Made by a program: the position numbers and the translations under genes. The notes below the pieces were generated by a model. That model did no database searches. It saw only the letters and a program-made list of their open reading frames with translations, and was not told the DNA's origin. From Providencia manganoxydans (GTDB lineage Bacteria > Pseudomonadota > Gammaproteobacteria > Enterobacterales > Enterobacteriaceae), in assembly GCF_016618195.1 (NCBI RefSeq), contig NZ_CP067099.1, forward strand, positions 992,001 to 1,056,000: a stretch of DNA of 64,000 bases. Direction: 5' to 3'. Shown piece after piece: positions 26,064-33,272 of the stretch. Each line of letters begins with the position of its first letter. The first letter of the stretch is position 1.

Positions 26064-27773
26064 CTATTTATTTAAATCATCATATAGTTTAAGTGATGAT
26101 TTGTTTTCAGGATCACCAATGTAGCGTGGTTGTGGCTCAAATTCATTACTAAATAAACTTCTTTGTGGGATATAGCCTTGGTAGTTGAATCCAGCTAAAT
26201 CAGACCATGAGTAAATAAAATCCATGGTGCTATAGGGTCTGCTAGTTTTATCGTTTAAATCCAATTGATGAGTTTGTAGCCATTCAGGTGATTGCCATAC
26301 GAGAAATGGTACGTTATACATAACTTTAGTTGGCTTTCCTTCTGTACGGCCTAGTGTTTCATGCGGTGGTGTATCGAAAACATCCTCACCATGGTCTGAG
26401 AAGAAAACTAAAAATCCATTCTCTTTTGATGAATCAAAATCTTTTATCAAGGTTGAAACAACATAGTCGTTGTAATGCTGCGCATTATCATAAGCATTGT
26501 AGTCTTTGACTTGGTCATCATTTAGATTACTTGGTACTAGGCTATCTCTATTTTTAAAAATAGCTTGATTTTCTGGGTAACGGAACTCATAACGCATATG
26601 AGTGCCAAGTAAATGAACAACGATAAATTTTTTCTCAGCAGGATCCGCAAGTGCAGCTTTAAACGGTGCGAATACGACATCATCATAAATTCTAGAGCTT
26701 TGTGCCATATCGTTATTTAAATAATACTGTTTATCAGTTTGACGTGAAAATGCGGTTAATAGCGTATTACGCTCAGTCATGGTTTGCTGATTAGTGATCC
26801 AAAATGTTTTGAAGCCAGCTTGTTTCATCATATTCATGATTGAGGGACGTGAATTAAATAAATCAGGTTCTGTTTGCGAAGCAAATGTTAAGATTTGCTG
26901 TAATGCTTCAATCGTATAAGGCCGCGAAGTAACAACATCATTGAACACCGACAAGTTATCTGGGTAGTTTTGTTTTAATTGAACTAACTCGGGGGTTGTT
27001 GGGCGCTGATATCCATACAAGCTCATCCTGTCGCGACTTGTGGATTCACCGATCACCAGCACAAAGGTTCTTGGCGTATTGCCGTTAGAATCAACAAAAT
27101 TCTCTAATGGTGGAATTTTACTGTTATCACGGATTAGTTCTTCCATATTCGCGAGTTGGTTTTTATATAGGAAATATCCACTCACAAACTGCCAAGGCGC
27201 TGCATAAGCCAATTTACTATTAATATATGATATGACATTGGCCATTGGTCTGTCTTGCTTAATACCCTTATTATAATAAGGTGCGCCAAATAATATTGCT
27301 AAAACGAGTAATGATACTAGCATGCGGGCAGGAACTGGCATGTTAACGGGTTTTAGGCGCGTCCATAAGAAAATAGCAATTAGGGTATAAATGAGAATCA
27401 CTGCAACTACCTTAACGCTAAGATACTGCTGTAAAAATTCTCCTGCCTCATTGGTATTGGTTTCAAACATGACAAACATAACGCTCTGTGAAATTTGATG
27501 GCCATAAACCACAAAATAAGCAAGCGCGATAACAGATGAAAGCCAAAGAATAATACCAATAATACCTGCAACCAATCTAATCCGTTGGGGGAAGAATAAG
27601 GCCGGTACTAACCAAAGTGTACTGTACAATAATGAATCTCTAAGCCCAATAGTATTGCTTTGCCCCGTCACAACTACGTAGATTTGCAATAGCGAGGAAA
27701 AATACCAGAAGTAGATGAGAAGCCAAAATAAGGCTGACCAGCTAAATCTTTTTGCTTGTGTAGAATTAACCAT
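26064..27773 (-). CDS. cptA: Phosphoethanolamine transferase CptA (EptC)
   Basis: CptA adds phosphoethanolamine to the lipopolysaccharide core (heptose I in E. coli and Salmonella), an inner-membrane enzyme with a periplasmic sulfatase-fold domain. The 569-residue protein has five N-terminal membrane helices. The catalytic domain carries VIGESTSRDRMSLYGYQRPT (nucleophile Thr and zinc-binding Glu), ITNQQTMTERNTLLTAFSRQ, VHLLGTHMRYEFRYPENQ and FLVFFSDHGEDVFDTPPHE with the metal-binding Asp-His. The N-terminal YFWYFSSLLQIYVVV and FVMFETNTNEAGEFLQQY match E. coli CptA (577) rather than EptA or EptB. The start lacks a strong ribosome site. Such enzymes can affect cationic peptide susceptibility; that is family knowledge, not shown here. 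Confidence 0.92.
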   Translation of the reverse strand: MVNSTQAKRFSWSALFWLLIYFWYFSSLLQIYVVVTGQSNTIGLRDSLLYSTLWLVPALFFPQRIRLVAGIIGIILWLSSVIALAYFVVYGHQISQSVMFVMFETNTNEAGEFLQQYLSVKVVAVILIYTLIAIFLWTRLKPVNMPVPARMLVSLLVLAILFGAPYYNKGIKQDRPMANVISYINSKLAYAAPWQFVSGYFLYKNQLANMEELIRDNSKIPPLENFVDSNGNTPRTFVLVIGESTSRDRMSLYGYQRPTTPELVQLKQNYPDNLSVFNDVVTSRPYTIEALQQILTFASQTEPDLFNSRPSIMNMMKQAGFKTFWITNQQTMTERNTLLTAFSRQTDKQYYLNNDMAQSSRIYDDVVFAPFKAALADPAEKKFIVVHLLGTHMRYEFRYPENQAIFKNRDSLVPSNLNDDQVKDYNAYDNAQHYNDYVVSTLIKDFDSSKENGFLVFFSDHGEDVFDTPPHETLGRTEGKPTKVMYNVPFLVWQSPEWLQTHQLDLNDKTSRPYSTMDFIYSWSDLAGFNYQGYIPQRSLFSNEFEPQPRYIGDPENKSSLKLYDDLNK

Positions 27774-27918
27774 AATTTATTAAACTCTTATTCTTAAGTT
27801 AAGTTAGGTAATAAGAAAAAATGCAGAAAATCGATTTTTAGATATGAGTTTAATAGTTAAGTTCAATAAAATGATTAGCTAGTTATTGATTTTTAAATTG
27901 ATTGATATTTGGTTTAAG

Positions 27919-28089
27919 TTAATGGTTTTTCATCATTTTATGATGGGTTATGGCGATGGCGTGCTTACCATCAAGATGTACTAAATCATTTTCGTTGATG
28001 TCTGTGTTACATGCCGTAAGCCAAATTGAAAGGAATGCGTATTGGCAGCTAACATCATTGCGTAACATGTGATATATAGAGGGTTCCAT
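27919..28089 (-). CDS. 56-residue hypothetical protein upstream of cptA
   Basis: A frame of 57 codons starts at an ATG at 28089 with AGGA 7 bp upstream and ends with TAA at 27919. It reads MEPSIYHMLRNDVSCQYAFL, then SIWLTACNTDINENDLVHLD and GKHAIAITHHKMMKNH. Base composition of the segment (about 40% GC) is higher than that of the AT-rich flanks, which suggests selection as coding. It has no signal peptide and no clear membrane helix. I do not recognise the family. It is the first gene leftward from the divergent region shared with the K+ channel gene, 145 bp ahead of cptA. Confidence 0.55.
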   Translation of the reverse strand: MEPSIYHMLRNDVSCQYAFLSIWLTACNTDINENDLVHLDGKHAIAITHHKMMKNH

Positions 28090-28121
28090 GTATTCCTATC
28101 TGATCACAGGGTGAGGGTAAA

Positions 28122-29300
28122 ATGTCAGATAACGTATTTATTGTTTTTCTGAAATCATCCCTATTTATTCGACTTGTCCTTTCAATACTTATCATCGTTG
28201 ACGGTTATATGATTATTACCCCTGTTTTTGGGGCTTATACCGATTATATTGATTGGCGTGCAAATGGCTTTAGTGAGTGGCTTAAATCTCTTGGATTTAT
28301 GAAACTACTTGATATTCCAAGATTTCTTCTTGGTATTTCATTGATTTTTTTATCGTTATTTATGCTTAATGGTGCGCGTATCGCATGGGTGTTTTCGTTA
28401 TTTCTATTGGCAATTATTTCATTTGTGGATTTAAAAATCGCGACAGAAAACATTCATCAAGGCTATTTTTCTTTAGGTTTATTTAGTGCATTAAGTGTGT
28501 TTTGGAGACGATATCATCATCATAGTTTAACCAGTGCTGGCTTTGTGGCAGTCACCTGTATCATTGCTTTGTTGCTCTATTCTATTTTTGGCACACTTTA
28601 TATTGGTAATGAATTTTTACCTGTTGTAAAAGATGGAACAACAGCTTTCTATTTTGCTTTAGTTTGTATGACAACAGTTGGTTTTGGCGATATTGTTCCT
28701 GTGTCAACAGATGCTAGAGTGTTTACTGTTACAGTGATCATTCTTGGAATTACTATATTTACAACATCAGTGGTTTATGTTGTTGGATTATTAGCTAAAG
28801 GGACAAAGGAAATTGTTCGTAAGAGGTTTTCTTATATGAAGAATCATTATGTTGTTATTGGTAGTACACCAACGGCAGTCAGTGTATATCAAGGGTTAAA
28901 AAATCGAGATCTTCCTGTCGCTGTGATTTGTCAAGAGAGCCATCGGACACATTATCCAGAGAAAGATAATATAGTAACGGGTGATCCCACAAGTACAGCA
29001 CTATTAGCTGAAGCGAATGTTAAGCAAGCGCAATATGTATTAATTATGACGGATAGTGATGCGTTAAGTACGTTCGTATTATTAGGTGTTAAACAATTAG
29101 TTAATGCAAATAAAGATGTAAAAACGATCGTTCTCGTTAACCAAGAAAGTAATATGGATAAAATTCGCCTACTAGAACCTGATATGTTGTTTTCACTTTC
29201 TTCGCTCGGTGGTGAGGTTTTGATGAGGGTACTTTGTGGTGAAACAATATCGAATGCTAGTATGAGTGATATTCTGTTAAATAAAATGGTGAAAAATTAA
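28122..29300 (+). CDS. Kch-like voltage-gated potassium channel with RCK (TrkA-N) domain
   Basis: This is a 392-residue inner-membrane K+ channel. Several N-terminal helices (about 12-130) precede the pore; the pore loop carries the K+ selectivity filter TVGFGD in FALVCMTTVGFGDIVPVST (about 180-198), followed by the last helix. The cytoplasmic C-terminal half is an RCK/TrkA-N Rossmann domain starting NHYVVIGSTPTAVSVYQGL, ending near GGEVLMRVLCGETISNA. The layout matches E. coli Kch (417 residues), which also has this soluble domain; orthology is probable, not proven. GAGGG lies 5 bp before the ATG. It is divergent from the small gene and cptA. Confidence 0.87.
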   Translation: MSDNVFIVFLKSSLFIRLVLSILIIVDGYMIITPVFGAYTDYIDWRANGFSEWLKSLGFMKLLDIPRFLLGISLIFLSLFMLNGARIAWVFSLFLLAIISFVDLKIATENIHQGYFSLGLFSALSVFWRRYHHHSLTSAGFVAVTCIIALLLYSIFGTLYIGNEFLPVVKDGTTAFYFALVCMTTVGFGDIVPVSTDARVFTVTVIILGITIFTTSVVYVVGLLAKGTKEIVRKRFSYMKNHYVVIGSTPTAVSVYQGLKNRDLPVAVICQESHRTHYPEKDNIVTGDPTSTALLAEANVKQAQYVLIMTDSDALSTFVLLGVKQLVNANKDVKTIVLVNQESNMDKIRLLEPDMLFSLSSLGGEVLMRVLCGETISNASMSDILLNKMVKN

Positions 29301-30060
29301 TAGAATGAAAGCGCTATACCATTATCAAGTAAATTAGTTATCAGCGCCAAAGGAGGCTGCTTTTAAGCAGCTTAATTTTACAGTTCTTCCTAAGAAAATT
29401 TTATAGGGAAGGAAATAATGGTACAAGTGAAACGATATTATTACATGTGATGTTTGAGTTCATAACAGTAGGTAAGGGTAATGTTATGTTGTAGTAGTCA
29501 TCTATTTATTATTTTACACGTGGATATTATTCAGCATTGATTGTATTTAGGGAATAACTTTGCAGTGAATTTATGACTATTGCAATCGTAGCTAATTTAA
29601 ATATTAATATAGATAATCGATAATGTGAATAAAAATTGTTATCTGTAACATATAAAGCAAGGTGAAATTATTGTTAAATAAAAGCTGAATAAATGTAATG
29701 TATAAAGTAATATTTTAACAATTTTAATATAACTAGTTGTAATGTAAGGTATTTTAATGGTGATGAAAGTGATTTGAATATATTGATTAGCGTCTTAAGT
29801 AACTAACAGTAAAACTATCAGCTTTATTTCTTTAGTTGTTTCAAATTATTTTGAAATTATAATTTTAAATATTTATGTAAGTATTTTTTGTTTTTTGAGA
29901 ATGGAAATTTAAAGTTTATAGTTTTCTATAAGATAATAATGCTAATTGTAAGTTAAGTTTTATATTTTTTATACATTGACATAATTTAAATTAACCGCTT
30001 AATTTTTTTTTTTGTATAATTAAATTAAGAATAGAACAGCAATCACATAAGGTGGTATCG
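29301..30060. other. AT-rich intergenic region after the K+ channel gene
   Basis: These 760 bases are about three-quarters A+T and show no gene I can support. A short hairpin (GCTGCTT-tt-AAGCAGC, 29356-29371) followed by TTAATTTTA, 56 bp after the channel gene, is a weak terminator candidate. The right end carries the promoter of the broken MrpJ-like gene; TATAAT-like sequences abound, so none can be singled out. Confidence 0.35.
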
Positions 30061-30376
30061 ATGGATAATTTAGATTTGAACAGCATGGTTTCACTATACT
30101 TTAAAAATCTTAGAAAAAAGCAACGAATAAAAGGTTATGAGTTTAGCCAAAAAATTAGGCCTTAGTCAGCAGCAACTATCTCGCTATGAGACAGGAAAAG
30201 TTAACTTCAATATCACGTTAATCAATCAGTTAATGATAGAGTTAGAGGGTAATTGGGCTGATTTTATAAATAAAACTGTTAACGTTAACAATCAATTGAA
30301 GCTTGAGCAATCTATAGAAAATGAAGATATTTATTTGAAAATACTCAGTAAAAATTCAAAAAACGCTTGGGCATAA
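30061..30376 (+). pseudogene. MrpJ-like XRE regulator, broken by a one-base frameshift
   Basis: An ATG at 30061 with AAGGTGG about 10 bp upstream opens MDNLDLNSMVSLYFKNLRKK then QRIKGYEF, and runs to a stop at 30163. The next frame, open to 30376, continues the protein: LAKKLGLSQQQLSRYETGKV, NFNITLINQLMIELEGNWAD and so on. Removing one T from the GAGTTTAGCC at about 30149-30158 joins them into an intact helix-turn-helix protein of about 104 residues. The SQQQLSRYE motif is the signature of Proteus MrpJ-type fimbrial regulators. It resembles the intact regulators at 31176 and 49794. A sequencing error or programmed slippage is possible, but inactivation is the simplest reading. Confidence 0.75.
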
Positions 30377-31175
30377 CTAACTGTAAACACAAAGAATTAG
30401 GTTATTCGGTTGCATATGTTGAGTATCGGTTCACGTGGAAGGCTATTGGTTATATGGTTTCGGATAGTGATTTTTATCTAACGGTAGTGATAGAATGCAA
30501 TAGCTTTATATGATGCAGTTATGTTAAGAAAGACGAACGCAAATTAGTTTATATCAGTAGTTATCAGCTCATTCATGAGAATTTTAAAGATTAAGGCAAT
30601 TTATATGATTGTTTAACCTGAATATAGGATATGAATGAGCTGAAATTGATTATCTAAAAATATCCATGATGATTTTTAGCCATGTTGAGATATTTGTTGA
30701 CTGTTTACACGGCGGCATATCGAGCTGTTTTGAATAGAAAACAGCTTAGTATACATATTACAAACCATTAAGATAAATCTTAAAAAAGACAGCTTCAATG
30801 TAAAAAACGCGTATTATGAGTAATTTGAACCGAAAATCATTTTTTGATAGAGTGTTTTTTGATCAAAATAGGCGAGATATGAGTATTTTTTCTGTGTGAA
30901 TATTTTAAAATGTATCTAAATGTAAATAATCGAACTCTAATTTTGTATTGGTTTTTTGTATTCCATTGTTATATTTAGTATTTTATTTTTAATTCTTAAT
31001 GAAATGTAAAAAAGCCTTGTTTTAATAGTTTTCTACTTTTTGTTTGTGGATTTTGATTCTCTAAATCAATTATACAAAGATAGTTGTTGGTTTTACTATC
31101 TTCCTAACAAATATTTGCGCATAACTTTAACTGTATTTATTAATGCATACTTATTTTTATATAAGGCTGGGATTT
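30377..31175. other. Intergenic region between two MrpJ-like genes
   Basis: About 800 bases without a supported gene. The only clear structure is a perfect 9-bp inverted repeat with a 6-base loop (AGCTGTTTT / AAAACAGCT) at 30723-30746, with no U-tract beyond it. The last 300 bases, nearly all A/T, must carry the promoter of the intact regulator. No inverted repeat pair flanking a switchable promoter was recognised. Confidence 0.35.
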
Positions 31176-31496
31176 ATGGATTATCTTGCAGATGAAATAA
31201 ACAAAAAAATAGGGCTATATATAAGAAAAATAAGGAAAGAAAACAGTCTATCAGGATGTCAGCTAGCGATGATGTTAAATGTCAGTCAACAGCAAGTGTC
31301 TCGTTATGAAACAGGGCAAACAAAACTCACTTTTGAAATAGTCGATAATATTTTAACTATTTTGCACAAATCATGGCGAGATTTATTTAATACTGTCATG
31401 GATGAGCATGATAATAAAAGAATTAATGAGGCTATCAATAAAGATAGGACATATTATCAAATAGTTAGTAATACCTCGAATAAGTTGTGGAACTAG
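31176..31496 (+). CDS. MrpJ-like XRE-family transcriptional regulator upstream of ecp operon
   Basis: This is a 106-residue helix-turn-helix protein. The DNA-binding part is SGCQLAMMLNVSQQQVSRYE followed by TGQTKLTFEIVDNIL, with the MrpJ-family signature SQQQ-x-SRYE. The C-terminal half is short and helical. I set the start at the ATG at 31176 (MDYLADEINKKIGLYIRKIR); the frame extends upstream to 31143, but family members start near here. It lies 283 bp before the ecpA homologue on the same strand, the place where E. coli has ecpR, a LuxR-type gene. MrpJ in Proteus mirabilis represses motility when fimbriae are made; the same role here is inference. Confidence 0.8.
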   Translation: MDYLADEINKKIGLYIRKIRKENSLSGCQLAMMLNVSQQQVSRYETGQTKLTFEIVDNILTILHKSWRDLFNTVMDEHDNKRINEAINKDRTYYQIVSNTSNKLWN

Positions 31497-31779
31497 CTTG
31501 ATTTTATTAAGATTTAATCTGGTATACTAGGTAATAAAAATTCACATAAAGAAAATAAATTTTGGTTGGTATTACTTATTAATGAAATAGGTAATATCAA
31601 TCATGAATTATCATTTTAGTATGGATGTTTGTCTTATTTAAAGAACATCGGATTTATTCGATGGTCATGGTTTTTATTTTTTATAATTTTTTTTGATTAC
31701 ATTTAATAAAGGATCCTGATAACAGTATTCTTTGTACTATGTATTTAATTTTGTCACAGATATAAATAGAGAGAATAAT

Positions 31780-32412
31780 ATGTTCAATAAAAAATTGCCG
31801 TCAGTATTACTGTCCACTATTATTGCCGCATCTTTTGCTACAGTTGCACATGCAGAGACACGTACTGCTCAAGCAACAGCAACATGGCAAGCAACTGCGA
31901 TCAAAGATACAACTAGCATGCTAGTTGTTACTCCATTAAAAAGCTTAACCTTTAATTATGCAGAAGGACAAAAAAGCTTTAACCAGCAAAATGGTGCGTT
32001 TGATATTGCTATTCAAGGGCAAGCCGGTGCAACAGATTTTAAATTAGCATCAAAAATTATTGCCAATACATTAGCAAGAACAACTGATGATTCTAAATTA
32101 ACAGTTGGTGTTAAATGGAACGGTGCGGATTTAAGTAAAACAACAGATACCGTTTTAATCGATACCTCTAAAAATTTGACATCGGGCTTAGATAATTTAG
32201 CGGCTAATGGTGTTTATAATGGCTCAGAGCGTGCAACTGACCGCGGTGAATTTACATTTGTTATCGCTGGTGCAGAAACGGGAGGAGCAGCAACTGATTT
32301 TAAATCACTGACTGATGGTACTTGGGATGGTGATGTAAAGGTTCAGTTTACTGCGACTTGGGATGGTGATTTTACTCCGGCTCCAAATCCAGAGTCAGGT
32401 TCTGACGCATAG
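31780..32412 (+). CDS. ecpA: Common-pilus major pilin, EcpA (MatB) homologue
   Basis: This is the major pilin of an E. coli common pilus (Mat) system, an alternative (alpha) chaperone-usher fimbria. The 210-residue precursor has a signal peptide (MFNKKLPSVLLSTIIAASFA ending AHA). The mature part follows EcpA closely: TAQATATWQATAIKDTTSML, VVTPLKSLTFNYAEGQKSFN and WDGDVKVQFTATW. It lacks the cysteine pair of FimA-type pilins, as expected. Unlike E. coli EcpA, which ends just after this last strand, it has about 13 extra residues (GDFTPAPNPESGSDA). The start is set by the signal peptide; GAGAG lies upstream. A hairpin follows before ecpB. Confidence 0.9.
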   Translation: MFNKKLPSVLLSTIIAASFATVAHAETRTAQATATWQATAIKDTTSMLVVTPLKSLTFNYAEGQKSFNQQNGAFDIAIQGQAGATDFKLASKIIANTLARTTDDSKLTVGVKWNGADLSKTTDTVLIDTSKNLTSGLDNLAANGVYNGSERATDRGEFTFVIAGAETGGAATDFKSLTDGTWDGDVKVQFTATWDGDFTPAPNPESGSDA

Positions 32413-32513
32413 TATCCAATTGATTAAATATTCAAGTACAGCAAACATAGCTCACAAAATATTAATTGTTAGTTAAGTTAATGCTGTAATTTAATGTATG
32501 ACGTTTAATATCG

Positions 32514-32549
32514 CGATAAAGATAGTATAAGGAAATAGTATCTTTATCG
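32514..32549 (+). other. Hairpin between ecpA and ecpB
   Basis: CGATAAAGATAGTAT and ATAGTATCTTTATCG form a 15-bp stem with one mismatch around a 6-base loop (AAGGAA), 101 bp after the pilin stop and 21 bp before ecpB. TTATTTTTAAGTTTT follows. Such stems after a major pilin gene usually reduce read-through or protect the pilin message, giving excess pilin over chaperone and usher; here that is inference. Confidence 0.65.
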
Positions 32550-32570
32550 TCATTATTTTTAAGTTTTATT

Positions 32571-33254
32571 ATGATGAGAAAAATAACTTTAGTCACTATT
32601 TTAATGTTATTACCATTTAAAAGTAGTTTTGCCATCAATGTTGGTAATATTACTGAAATTATTGATGCTAATAATAGTACCTTAGCTAAAGAAGTAGAGA
32701 ATACTGTTGCTACGGCAAGATTGGTTAATTTAAGTATTGAGAAAATAGATTCACCATTAGATAACGGAAAGGTTTTACCAATCAGTGATCCTAATGAAAT
32801 ATTATCAACACCTGCAAATTTAATTTTACCAGGTAATGCAAGAGATATATTTAAGATTATTTATCAAGGGCCTAAAGATGATAAAGAGCGATACTATCGA
32901 TTAAATTGGAAAGATGATCCGATAGGTGAAAGTGGAGCAACCAAAAGTGCAAAATCAGCATCAGCTACAACATCTGCAACTATTAGCACTATATTGGTTG
33001 TCGCACCAAGAATCGAACGGTTCGATTATAAATATGAAAATTCACAAGTTTCTAATTTAGGAAATAGTTCTTTCAGAGTTGTTGCTTCTGGTCCATGTTT
33101 GGCTTCAAAGAAAGAAAGTGGCGTAGATGGTATTTGCCGAGAGCGTTATTACCTTATGCCTCATTTAGCAGTGAAATTACAGCTTGTCGATCTCACAAAT
33201 AAAAAATCTAGCGTAGGTATTTGGCACAAAGGAGAGTTCATTGTTGTCAAATAA
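32571..33254 (+). CDS. ecpB: Common-pilus periplasmic chaperone EcpB
   Basis: EcpB is the chaperone that folds and delivers pilins to the usher. The 227-residue precursor has a signal peptide (MMRKITLVTILMLLPFKSSF ending FA). Family matches include LINI-type strand VNLSIEKIDSPLDNGKVLPI, PANLILPGNARDIFKIIYQG and PKDDKERYYRLNW. Two cysteines in GPCLASKKESGVDGICRERY are also paired in E. coli EcpB. It has no good ribosome site, which fits lower expression than the pilin. It is followed by the usher after 18 bp. Confidence 0.88.
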   Translation: MMRKITLVTILMLLPFKSSFAINVGNITEIIDANNSTLAKEVENTVATARLVNLSIEKIDSPLDNGKVLPISDPNEILSTPANLILPGNARDIFKIIYQGPKDDKERYYRLNWKDDPIGESGATKSAKSASATTSATISTILVVAPRIERFDYKYENSQVSNLGNSSFRVVASGPCLASKKESGVDGICRERYYLMPHLAVKLQLVDLTNKKSSVGIWHKGEFIVVK

Positions 33255-33272
33255 CTAGAATGGGCTTTAATC

